DNA from: an uncultured Planctomycetales bacterium
GTDB taxonomy: Bacteria > Planctomycetota > Planctomycetia > Pirellulales > S012-138
Direction of reading: 5' to 3'
Assembly: GCA_937982665.1 (NCBI GenBank)
Contig: CALJLD010000247.1
Coordinates: 1 to 32,774 of the forward strand
DNA: 32,774 nucleotides
Position numbers and translations under genes: made by a program. Shown one piece after another: positions 14,654 to 24,245 of the stretch; position 1 is the first letter of the stretch, and every line of letters starts with the position of its first letter. The notes under the pieces were generated by a model. The model searched no databases and was not told where the DNA came from. It saw only the letters and a program-made list of their open reading frames with translations.

Positions 14654-14893
14654 ATGAAAGAAATCCTGATTGGGTTGGGCATCATCGCCGCGTGGATTGT
14701 GCTCAACGTTTGGGTTCTGCCCAAGCTCGGCTTCAACACATGAATGAGTGGAGCTTGTGCGGTGGATCCGCACCGGGACAAGAGTCAAGCTGCTGTCGAG
14801 TCCAATCCAGACGACCCGCCGGCGCCAGACAACACAATTCAAGAGACATCTTCCCACAACGGAGAGTGCAATGACCACCAAGGCGCCAACTGA
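14654..14893 (+). CDS. Candidate small membrane selenoprotein (in-frame TGA at 14741-14743)
   Basis: GGAGG 7 nt before the ATG starts a 29-codon reading frame: a single hydrophobic helix (ILIGLGIIAAWIVLNVWVL) and then PKLGFNT. TGA is next, and the frame continues M-S-G-A-C and a further 44 hydrophilic residues (rich in Asp, Pro, Glu and Asn) to TGA at 14891. That second stop overlaps the next gene by 23 nt. Reading the first TGA as selenocysteine gives a 79-residue protein with U30-x4-C35 just outside the helix. A SECIS-like hairpin follows at the right distance. Without readthrough, 127 bp inside a tight operon would be non-coding. From memory only, I believe Cys-containing relatives (…TCMSG.C) occur near sulfur-oxidation genes. 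Alternatives: a 29-residue peptide ending at 14743, or two coupled ORFs through TGAATG. Confidence 0.6.
14757..14773 (+). promoter_or_regulatory. Candidate bacterial SECIS element
   Basis: Perfect stem GTGCGG / CCGCAC closing the 5-nt loop TGGAT. The loop begins 19 nt after the TGA, within the 16-37 nt window of the published bSECIS model, and has G at its second position. The lower stem can extend past a mismatch by T-G and C-G. Confidence 0.5.
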
Positions 14894-16148
14894 AGCGCAA
14901 CAGCCTCAGGCAGATGCGTCAATCGCCAGTTCACTGGCAAGCTCGCCAACGCAAGACAAGACGGTGCACCATTCCATTGTCATCGTCGGTGGCGGCACAG
15001 GCGGCATCACCGTGGCCGCTCGACTGACCAAAGGCCTGTTTAACAAAACCGACGTTGCCGTGATTGAACCGGCCAAAGACCACTTCTATCAGCCTGCTTG
15101 GACTCTGGTTGGCGGCGGAACTTTTCGCAAAGACGCCACTCGCCGCGACGAAGCCGCAGTCATGCCGAGCAAGGCGAAATGGATTCGTGACGCCGTCTCA
15201 GAATTCGATCCCAAAAACAACCGCCTGACGACTCGTGACGGACTGACAGTCACTTATGACGCACTCGTTGTTGCGGCCGGAATCCACATCAGGTGGGACG
15301 CCATTGCCGGCTTAAAGGAGAGCCTGGGCGCCAACGGCATCTGCAGCAACTATTCCTTTGAATCGGTCCAAAGCACGTGGGACGCCGTTCGCAACTTTCA
15401 AGGCGGAACTGCGATCTTCACACAGCCTACCGGCGCGATTAAGTGCGGCGGCGCGCCGCAGAAAATCTGTTACCTGGCGGAGGATTATTTCCGCAAGCAT
15501 GGTGTGCGCGAGAAATCACGCGTCATCTTTGCCGCAGCCGGCGCATCAATCTTTGCCGTCGACAAGTACCGGCAAGCATTGGAGCAGGTCGTCAAACGCA
15601 AAGGAATTGAAACGATGTTCCTTCACAACCTTGTCGCCATCCGGGCGAAGGAGAAGGAAGCAGTCTTTCAGCACATGGAAACAAACGAACAGGTCGTGGT
15701 TCCTTACGACATGATCCACGTCACGCCGCCCATGTCCGCACCTCCGTTTATTGCCAAGAGCTTGCTCGCTAACGAGGAAGGCTGGGTGGACGTGGACAAG
15801 CTGACCTTGCAGCACAAGCGGTTTCCAAATGTTTTCTCGCTGGGAGATTGCAGCAGCTTGCCAACTTCCAAGACCGGAGCGGCAATTCGCAAACAAGCGC
15901 CCGTCTTGGTCAAGAACCTCAAGGCGATGTTCAGTGGACGGCCGCTGACGGCCAATTATGACGGCTACACATCGTGCCCAGTTGTCACTGGCTACGGGCG
16001 ACTTGTGCTGGCCGAGTTTGACTACGACAAACAGCCTGCCGAAACATTTCCGTTTAACCAGGCGAAGGAACGCTGGTCCATGTGGGTGCTCAAGAAGTAC
16101 ATCCTGCCGATCCTGTATTGGAAAGGAATGCTCAAAGGCCGCGCCTGA
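14871..16148 (+). CDS. sqr: Sulfide:quinone oxidoreductase (type II, SQOR-like)
   Basis: 425 residues from the ATG at 14871 (GGAGAG 5-6 nt upstream). An N-terminal Ala/Gln-rich extension (~1-33) precedes the FAD-binding IVIVGGGTGGI (36-46). The redox cysteines are in KCGGAPQK (Cys192) and YTSCPVVTGYG (Cys369), both as in mitochondrial SQOR and bacterial type II SQR. A second flavin contact, VFSLGDCSSLPTSKTGAA, lies near 321-338. The C-terminus (WVLKKYILPILYWKGML) is an amphipathic membrane-binding segment. It oxidises sulfide to sulfane sulfur and passes electrons to quinone at the membrane. Its start lies inside the tail of the candidate selenoprotein gene, so translation is likely coupled. 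Confidence 0.95.
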   Translation: MTTKAPTEAQQPQADASIASSLASSPTQDKTVHHSIVIVGGGTGGITVAARLTKGLFNKTDVAVIEPAKDHFYQPAWTLVGGGTFRKDATRRDEAAVMPSKAKWIRDAVSEFDPKNNRLTTRDGLTVTYDALVVAAGIHIRWDAIAGLKESLGANGICSNYSFESVQSTWDAVRNFQGGTAIFTQPTGAIKCGGAPQKICYLAEDYFRKHGVREKSRVIFAAAGASIFAVDKYRQALEQVVKRKGIETMFLHNLVAIRAKEKEAVFQHMETNEQVVVPYDMIHVTPPMSAPPFIAKSLLANEEGWVDVDKLTLQHKRFPNVFSLGDCSSLPTSKTGAAIRKQAPVLVKNLKAMFSGRPLTANYDGYTSCPVVTGYGRLVLAEFDYDKQPAETFPFNQAKERWSMWVLKKYILPILYWKGMLKGRA

Positions 16149-16206
16149 CAAGCATTGCGCAGCGTGTTGACGGCACCTGATTTCACCGCTGGAGAGGAGC
16201 AAGAAG

Positions 16207-16848
16207 ATGTTTACAAAACTCGCCTTGACAGTCTTATTTTTTATTCAGCCGCCGCTCGAATCTGGACTCACGCAGTCAGGCGCAGCTCTTTCAGATGCCC
16301 GATCAAGTGTCGGGCAAGATGCTGAGCAACTTTCACATGAGTCAGAGTCGATCTCGTCCGTAGACTCTGCCGAGGCGCAGCGAGGACACGGAGGCGGACA
16401 GGGTCGCCGACGCCAGCGGCGCGGACGCGGCGGACAGCAAGGAGATCAGGCCCAACAAGCAGACCAAAATCTGATCTCCTTCCTCATACGAAATCGCAGC
16501 AAGATCTCACGCGAAGTCAAACAACGGGACGATGGCGTGGAAACTCTGACAGAATCCGACGATCCAAAGGTTGCCGAGGCAATTCGTGCCCACGTTAAGT
16601 CGATGTACGTTCGAGTCAAAAGCGGGAATGGAATCCGGCTGCGAGATCCGTTGTTTCGGGCACTGTTCTCCTATGCCGGCGCAATTGACATGCAAGCTGA
16701 ACCAACCGACAAGGGCATTCGCGTGGTCGAAACTTCCACCAATGCCTATGCCGTGAAGTTGATCCAAGCTCACGCCCAGGTCGTGTCGCTCTTCGTCAAG
16801 AACGGCCCGGCGGAAGTACGGAAGAATCATGAAGCTCCCGCAAAATAG
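16207..16848 (+). CDS. Secreted or membrane-tethered Arg/Gly-rich protein of unknown function in the sulfur operon
   Basis: 213 residues; GGAGAGGAG upstream gives a strong ribosome site. A short hydrophobic N-terminus (MFTKLALTVLFFIQ) looks like a weak signal or anchor. A low-complexity stretch rich in Arg, Gly and Gln follows (about residues 58-85, including GRRRQRRGRGGQQGD). The last ~110 residues form a compact, conserved-looking domain: ESDDPKVAEAIRAHVKSMY, RLRDPLFRALFSYAGAIDM, GIRVVETSTNAYAVKLIQAHAQVV. I cannot name the family. It contains no cysteine, so it is not itself a thiol enzyme. The His-x-His pattern (QAHAQ) could bind a cofactor, but that is speculation. It is 58 bp downstream of sqr and probably in the same transcript. 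Confidence 0.7.
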   Translation: MFTKLALTVLFFIQPPLESGLTQSGAALSDARSSVGQDAEQLSHESESISSVDSAEAQRGHGGGQGRRRQRRGRGGQQGDQAQQADQNLISFLIRNRSKISREVKQRDDGVETLTESDDPKVAEAIRAHVKSMYVRVKSGNGIRLRDPLFRALFSYAGAIDMQAEPTDKGIRVVETSTNAYAVKLIQAHAQVVSLFVKNGPAEVRKNHEAPAK

Positions 16849-16884
16849 CTAACGGCGGCAAATAGCATTTCCAATCAGCAATGG

Positions 16885-16917
16885 CCTCTGTGGGATTCAC
16901 AATGACTCCCATAGGGG
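16885..16917 (+). terminator. Long stem-loop at the end of the sulfur operon
   Basis: CCTCTGTGGGA pairs with TCCCATAGGGG over 11 positions (two G-U) around an 11-nt loop, 37 bp after the stop at 16848. There is no U-run, so it may be a rho-dependent end, a 3' stabiliser or part of the leader of the ZIP gene. Confidence 0.4.
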
Positions 16918-16954
16918 CATTGCAGTTCAGTAGACCCGTTCTATCGGTTACCTC

Positions 16955-17767
16955 ATGCAGGAATGGTTCCTGGATCAACACCCGGTGACGCAGGCATTGT
17001 GTGCCGGGCTGATGACTTGGGCCGTTACAGCTGCAGGTGCCGCGCTGGTTTTTGTCACTGGCAAGGTCAACCGGAAGTTCCTCGGCGCAATGCTTGGCTT
17101 TGCCGCAGGCGTCATGACGGCAGCAAGTTTCTGGTCGTTGCTTGCTCCCGCAATTGAGATTTCCCGACACGGCGTCTTGCCTGTGTGGTTGCCGCCGTTG
17201 GTGGGATTCCTCTTAGGCGGCGGGTGCATCTGGGCGATCGATAAGTTACTTCCACATCTCCATCCCAATCTGCCCATCTCAGCAGCGGAAGGTCCCAAGA
17301 CTCATTGGCAACGGGCCGTCCTCCTGATGTTGGCAATTACGCTGCACAATATTCCCGAAGGGCTTGCAGTTGGGGTTGCCTTCGGCGGTGTAATTTCCGG
17401 GTTGCCGGCCGCGAGTATTGGCGCGGCTATGGTCTTGGCAATCGGGATTGCGATTCAGAATTTCCCTGAAGGGGTCGCAGTGGCAATGCCGCTACGGGGA
17501 GAAGGGCTGTCGCGCCGCCGCGCTTTCTTCTATGGCCAACTTTCAGCAGTTGTCGAGCCTATTGCCGCAGTGGTCGGTGCGACGGCTGTTGTGGTTGCCG
17601 CACCCATCTTGCCGTACGCCCTGGCTTTCGCAGCGGGCGCAATGATCTTTGTCGTCGTAGAAGAACTCATCCCCGAGTCACACCAGGCAGGTGGCGTGGA
17701 TTGGGCCACCCTATGGCTCATGGTTGGCTTCGGCACCATGATGGTGCTGGATGTTGCGCTTGGTTGA
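16955..17767 (+). CDS. ZIP-family metal transporter (GufA/ZupT-like)
   Basis: 270 residues, about eight membrane helices. The metal-binding helices carry HNIPEG (131-136) and QNFPEG (168-173). Family members usually have HNFPEG and HEIPEG-type motifs, so the second lacks the first histidine (Gln168). A short His-containing loop, LLPHLHPNLP, precedes helix 4. ZIP proteins move Zn, Mn or Fe into the cytoplasm. No Shine-Dalgarno is obvious before the ATG. It follows the sulfur operon after a stem-loop, so it may be separately transcribed. The gene converges on the prenyl synthase gene with only 11 bp between stops. Confidence 0.9.
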   Translation: MQEWFLDQHPVTQALCAGLMTWAVTAAGAALVFVTGKVNRKFLGAMLGFAAGVMTAASFWSLLAPAIEISRHGVLPVWLPPLVGFLLGGGCIWAIDKLLPHLHPNLPISAAEGPKTHWQRAVLLMLAITLHNIPEGLAVGVAFGGVISGLPAASIGAAMVLAIGIAIQNFPEGVAVAMPLRGEGLSRRRAFFYGQLSAVVEPIAAVVGATAVVVAAPILPYALAFAAGAMIFVVVEELIPESHQAGGVDWATLWLMVGFGTMMVLDVALG

Positions 17768-17778
17768 CAACGCAGGTG

Positions 17779-19656
<1,878 letters not shown>

Positions 19657-19665
19657 GGTGAATCC

Positions 19666-21606
19666 TCAAGAGGTCGCGGAAGCCGTCGCCAAAGGCGCGG
19701 CTGTTTGTTCGGTTTCAAACACGCCGGCCACCCGCGATGATGCGGAGAGCGCGGCGGCGGTGAATATCAAGGGATACAAATCTTCGTAGTACCACAGTTT
19801 GGCGAAATAAAAGCCGATGGGCGAGGGTTTTCGGTGCCGATTTTCCCGAATCGCGCCAATCAGCCACGCCACACCGGAGCGAAGTGCCAATCGAGCGGTG
19901 TCATCCGTCTCAAAGCTGGCGGGGTTCGCCGCGGCAAGCCGGGAAATCGCCTCAACCGCCAGAGCCGTCCCCTCGAATGAAGATTCCCAGCCGTTGCCTC
20001 CCCAGCCGCCGTCAAGATTCTGAACCTTGCAAAGCCAGCCCAGGCCACTCACAGCAGGTTTCTCGTTTGCACGGTTCGTATCGGCACTCTTGTCGGCATA
20101 TGCCAATAGTACGCGCGAAGTTCCGTAAACCGGGTTCTCTTCTTCCGGGTGATCCTGATTCCCAAACCAGAGCGGCGTCCAGAAACCATCTTGAGCTTGA
20201 TGCTTTGCCAAAAAGCGAAAGCCGGCTTCGCTCGCCGCCGACATCCGCGAATTCAGATCTTCGCCCCCAGGCAGCAGTTGCCGCCAGGCATTCATCGCCC
20301 GGATGACGTGGGCGGTCAAGTCCGTCGCACTGCGGTCAAACGGCATTGTTCCCCAGCCGCGACAGAAGGTCGGCCAGCCGCCGTCGCGGTTCTGGATGTC
20401 GAGCAACCAGCGAATGCCTTCGGCGGCCGCTGCACTGATTCGCGACTTGTCTTGCGCTCGAAGACGATTCTGTTGTTCTGGATGGGTGACCCATTTCGCC
20501 AACGCCAACAGCGCTCCGGATGTGTCATCCACATCGGGCACTCCGCCGGAAAGATCCGTCCATGCCCAACCTCCAGGCGCCGCGCCTGTGTAGGGATGAA
20601 CTTCGCAGTGCTGGCAACTCAGAACCCAGTCAAGCAACTCTGTGGAGAGATACGCACTATCGTCTTCGCAACGTTCCTCTTCTTGACCTGCTTCACAGTC
20701 GTAATTGTTGGTCAGCAGCGCGTTAAGAGATAACGTTGTATTCCACGTGGCAAGGTTGGTGTCGATGGGCCAGGCCCCATCTTCGCGCATGGAAGCGAAC
20801 AGAAAGTCTTCGCTCCTACGAACGACCGCATGATCGGCCTGACCGATGGACGCCAGGCTCATCGCAACGAAAGACGTCAACGGCGTGGCTTCAAGAAAGC
20901 CACCGCTTTCCGGCTGCATCCGCTGCAAGACGCGGAGACTCTTGCCAACAGCCGCACGGCGGACGGCCAGCGTGAATGGGTTTCTTGGCTTGCGATGAAA
21001 GAACCGCGCCTGCCCGATGGCAACCAACGCGGGAATCGCATAACTCACAACCGGCAATCGCAAGAAGCGAAAGAACCCTTGCGGGAAAACGGCCAGCTCG
21101 AACGGGAGTGGCGAAACTTCATTCCACTCCACTATGCCGGCCAAGGCACAGTTCGTGAGAATGGGAACGGCGAAGGTCTTGTCCTTGCCGTAGCGTGCTC
21201 TCAAAGCGGCAATCCCACCTTGGCGCTCGATGTACGCATCGCAGCGCGAGAGCATCTCGCGGCATGAGTCCAGCTCGCCCGCCAAGCGCACAGCCGCGGA
21301 GATCAGCATGCTGGTCGCAATGTTGGAATGGCTAAGGTCCGTATCGCCAAAGCCACCATCAGGGTTCTGTCTTTCCCGCAACCAGTGCAGCCCGGCCTTG
21401 AGGCAAGCATGTCGTTTTTCGCGGCGCTCTTGCTGATCACTCGCGGAAGCGTTGCAGTCGATAAGCGCTAACGCGCTCACGGCCGTTGCCGTGGAGAGGG
21501 CTGAGCTTGCCAACCGGCCTTCCCAGTGCCCGGCACGCGTGCGCTCCGCCAGAAGCTCGCTACGAGCCTGGGAGAGGGGATCGCAAAGCTGCTGCGCCGT
21601 GGGCAT
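19666..21606 (-). CDS. Class II terpene cyclase, divergent squalene-hopene cyclase family
   Basis: 646 residues, near the usual 630-720. The N-terminus (GHWEGRLASSALSTATAV, 26-43) is typical of the family. QW-type repeats occur at QNPDGGFGD (80-88), GGWAW (345-349), QNRDGGWP (405-412), QAQDGFW (470-476) and QNLDGGWGG (529-537). The protonating motif is PDVDDTSGAL (357-366), i.e. DXDD as in class II cyclases, followed by a second landmark SATDLTAHVIRAM (426-438). The region after QAQDGFW replaces the usual GRWG-NYIYGT with a longer GNQDHPEEENPVYGT. No hpn-type squalene synthesis genes are adjacent, so the substrate may not be squalene. It is read together with the downstream prenyl synthase fusion. 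Confidence 0.88.
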   Translation of the reverse strand: MPTAQQLCDPLSQARSELLAERTRAGHWEGRLASSALSTATAVSALALIDCNASASDQQERREKRHACLKAGLHWLRERQNPDGGFGDTDLSHSNIATSMLISAAVRLAGELDSCREMLSRCDAYIERQGGIAALRARYGKDKTFAVPILTNCALAGIVEWNEVSPLPFELAVFPQGFFRFLRLPVVSYAIPALVAIGQARFFHRKPRNPFTLAVRRAAVGKSLRVLQRMQPESGGFLEATPLTSFVAMSLASIGQADHAVVRRSEDFLFASMREDGAWPIDTNLATWNTTLSLNALLTNNYDCEAGQEEERCEDDSAYLSTELLDWVLSCQHCEVHPYTGAAPGGWAWTDLSGGVPDVDDTSGALLALAKWVTHPEQQNRLRAQDKSRISAAAAEGIRWLLDIQNRDGGWPTFCRGWGTMPFDRSATDLTAHVIRAMNAWRQLLPGGEDLNSRMSAASEAGFRFLAKHQAQDGFWTPLWFGNQDHPEEENPVYGTSRVLLAYADKSADTNRANEKPAVSGLGWLCKVQNLDGGWGGNGWESSFEGTALAVEAISRLAAANPASFETDDTARLALRSGVAWLIGAIRENRHRKPSPIGFYFAKLWYYEDLYPLIFTAAALSASSRVAGVFETEQTAAPLATASATS

Positions 21607-22190
21607 TACAAGCCGTGAAGAGAATTACTTGCGAAAATGGGCCGTACCAATGTCTGGTCGATGTCTTGTCTGGTTAACCGTCTCCCGCAGGCATCGATTA
21701 ACAGCGAATCCGGCCACAGTATCAACAACCCGTGCGGCGAAAACCGTACTCTGTCGAACGAAGCTCCCAGTCGAACCAGTTTAAATGTGCGCGATGGCAT
21801 TGTCGAGGATCGTAAACCCCGATCTCACAAAGGAATACGGCCGCTGTGCGTCCAACATTCGTGATGTGAACCGATCTGGGGCACCGCGACTTGCGGTGCG
21901 GTTGTGAAAATTTCCAATTTGCCAAAGAGCGAAGCAGCAAAACCCACGAAGGCTGCGCAGTCGGCAATGGCGAAATCGAAGAAATCTGGCTGTCGCGACT
22001 CGCGGGCTCGGCACCCGCTTGGCTGCCGATTTTGGACATTGACAGCATTTGTATGTTGACCTGTGTACAAGAATCGTGCGTTTCAATTCTTCGCAACACT
22101 TGGCATCTTCTGCCCAGTTCAGGTTCGCACGTGACTGGGATTGCCACTTCGCCCCTGGGAACGTCCGCGGCGGGTCGCTACAGTCGAAGT
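21607..22190. other. Divergent intergenic region with a short hairpin
   Basis: About 580 bp between the cyclase and the ABC exporter. It contains a perfect 7-bp stem GCACCGC / GCGGTGC with loop GACTT (21881-21899) and a 5-bp GCGGG / CCCGC stem near 22000. Open frames here lack protein-like composition. No gene or tRNA is supported. Confidence 0.4.
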
Positions 22191-24203
22191 ATGACCCACG
22201 AGAGCAGTCGACAGCGGTATCGCGATTACCGCGAAAGCGTTAAAGAGCGGCGCGAGGTAAAGCGGGCGAAGAAACCGCCAGCGGATGGGGCTGCGTCCGC
22301 GGAAGCAGCCAGCAATGGCAAACCGAAAGAGGTCAAACCGTACTCCGTCAGCAAAGACGAGTACGCGCGAATCACCCGCAAGCCGACGCGGCCCGTCGGC
22401 CAGTTGCTCAAGCGGTTCTTTCAACTGCTCAAAGGACATCGTCGGGCGATTGCCTTCGCGCTGTCCACGCTAACGGTCGCCACGGCGTTGAACCTGATTC
22501 CGCCGGCGGCAACCAAGATTGCCATCGACTACATCCTACCAGGCAAGCCGCTGCCGATTGAGAGCATCGCCGGATACAGCATCCCGAAAACTCCCATGGG
22601 CCGGTTGTGGTTGCTATCCGGCATTGTGGCCGCCATTTCGCTGGCCGGAACATTCATTCATGTCTGGGGGCGGTGGTACGCAACAAAGACCGTCAACCGC
22701 GTGACCGTGAAAGTTCGTCGCGAGGTCTTTCGGCATACCTTGCGGTTGCCGTTGCATCGCATCTACGAGCTGAAGTCCGGCGGTTCAGCAAGTTTGCTGC
22801 GAGAAGATGCCGGCGGCGCGGCCGAGTTGATCTTCAGCATGATCTACAACCCATGGCGAGCCGTGATCCAATTCCTGGGCAGCCTTGTTGTGTTGCTGTG
22901 GGTTGATTGGCGAATGATGTTGGGCGGAATGTTGTTGTTGCCGGCAGTGTTTATCACGCATCGCACATGGATCAACCGCATTCGTCCGCTGTATCGTGAT
23001 ATCCGCGCACGTCGGCAGGAGATTGACAGTCACGCGACGGAAACCTTCGGCGGCATGCGCGTCGTCCGAGTGTTCGGTCGGCAGAACACGGAGACAGGTC
23101 GCTTTGTCCGTGGGAATCATCTCATGGTCCGGCAAGCGCTGCACGTGTGGTGGTGGGCGCGGATCATCGAAATCATCTGGGAAGTTTTCATTCCGTTGGC
23201 TTCCACAGGGCTGTTGCTCTACGGCGGATACGCCATCTTGCATGACACCATGACGTTGGGCGATCTGATGATGTTCCTGTTCTACCTGGCGATGCTGTTG
23301 GGTCCGCTAGCTACCTTGGCCGCCAGCGCGACAACATTCCAAAACAACTTGGCGGGACTGGACCGTATACTGGACTTGCTGGATGAACCGCGCGAAATGG
23401 AATCGTCCGGCAATGCGATGCGGGTGAGCAAGCAAACCGCCCGCGGCCAGGTTGAGCTGCGCAATGTGAGCTTTCGCTATCCCGAGAGCGAACCCTGGGT
23501 ATTGCGGGAGATCAGCTTCACCGCGGAGGCGGGCGAGACAATTGCATTGGTCGGACGTTCCGGCGCTGGCAAAACCACAATGTGCAATCTGATCGCGCGC
23601 TTCTTCGATCCGACCGAAGGCGCGATCTTGTTCGATAACACCGATTTGCGCGAGATCGAAGTTGACAGCTACCGTCGCTTACTGGCAATGGTGGAACAGG
23701 ACGTGTTCCTCTTTGATGGCACCATTGCCGATAACATTGGTTACGCCCGACGCGGGGCGACGTTGGACGAGATCCGCCGCGCGGCTGCAGCAGCGCATGC
23801 CGCCGAGTTTATCGAAGGCTTCGCCCATGGCTATGACACGCGCATTGGCGAGCGCGGTGTCAAGCTCAGCGGCGGCCAGCGGCAGCGGATCGCCATCGCC
23901 AGGGCGATCCTCGCTGATCCGGCGGTGTTGATTCTGGACGAAGCGACCAGCAATCTGGATAGCGAAAGTGAACGGCTGATTCAAAACAGCCTGCAGGAAT
24001 TGATGGATGACCGCACGTCGTTTGTGATCGCCCATCGCTTGAGCACAATCGCCCATGCGGACCGGATTGTCGTCATCGAAGGTGGCCGCATTGTGGAAAC
24101 CGGCACTCACGAACAACTCATGGCCGCCAGCGGGCATTATCGCCGCATGGTGGAGATTCAAGTGGGGCGAGTTTCGCTGGACAACGAAGGCGCGCGACCA
24201 TAG
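22191..24203 (+). CDS. MsbA-like ABC exporter (fused permease and ATPase)
   Basis: 670 residues from the ATG at 22191; the open frame upstream is not protein-like. A charged N-terminal tail (~1-65, Arg/Lys/Glu-rich) precedes six membrane helices and the nucleotide-binding domain: Walker A GRSGAGKT (455-462), Q-loop region MVEQDVFLFDGTI, signature LSGGQRQRIAIARA (from 559), Walker B LILDEATSNLDS (from 580) and switch His615 (IAHRLST). This architecture exports lipids or other hydrophobic molecules as a homodimer. It is divergent from the terpene cyclase cassette, so export of its product is a possibility only. No good ribosome site is visible. Confidence 0.92.
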   Translation: MTHESSRQRYRDYRESVKERREVKRAKKPPADGAASAEAASNGKPKEVKPYSVSKDEYARITRKPTRPVGQLLKRFFQLLKGHRRAIAFALSTLTVATALNLIPPAATKIAIDYILPGKPLPIESIAGYSIPKTPMGRLWLLSGIVAAISLAGTFIHVWGRWYATKTVNRVTVKVRREVFRHTLRLPLHRIYELKSGGSASLLREDAGGAAELIFSMIYNPWRAVIQFLGSLVVLLWVDWRMMLGGMLLLPAVFITHRTWINRIRPLYRDIRARRQEIDSHATETFGGMRVVRVFGRQNTETGRFVRGNHLMVRQALHVWWWARIIEIIWEVFIPLASTGLLLYGGYAILHDTMTLGDLMMFLFYLAMLLGPLATLAASATTFQNNLAGLDRILDLLDEPREMESSGNAMRVSKQTARGQVELRNVSFRYPESEPWVLREISFTAEAGETIALVGRSGAGKTTMCNLIARFFDPTEGAILFDNTDLREIEVDSYRRLLAMVEQDVFLFDGTIADNIGYARRGATLDEIRRAAAAAHAAEFIEGFAHGYDTRIGERGVKLSGGQRQRIAIARAILADPAVLILDEATSNLDSESERLIQNSLQELMDDRTSFVIAHRLSTIAHADRIVVIEGGRIVETGTHEQLMAASGHYRRMVEIQVGRVSLDNEGARP

Positions 24204-24224
24204 CCCGCTTAGTTTGCGAACCGC

Positions 24225-24237
24225 GCCGCGTAGCGGC
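24225..24237. terminator. Small GC-rich hairpin between convergent genes
   Basis: GCCGC-GTA-GCGGC, between the exporter stop (24203) and the VWA gene stop (24246). Short stem, no T-run; weak support. Confidence 0.25.
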
Positions 24238-24245
24238 ACAGCATG

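Noticed and set aside
14744..14893. Separate ORF starting at the ATG that overlaps the TGA (TGAATG coupling)
   Set aside because: Possible, but it lacks its own ribosome site, and the continuity of the frame, the hairpin and the U/C-x4-C spacing fit recoding better. Kept as the main alternative to the selenoprotein.
21891..22190. Upstream in-frame extension of the ABC exporter (100 codons)
   Set aside because: Cys/Ser/Trp-rich, not protein-like, and absent from the family; the ATG at 22191 gives the usual length.
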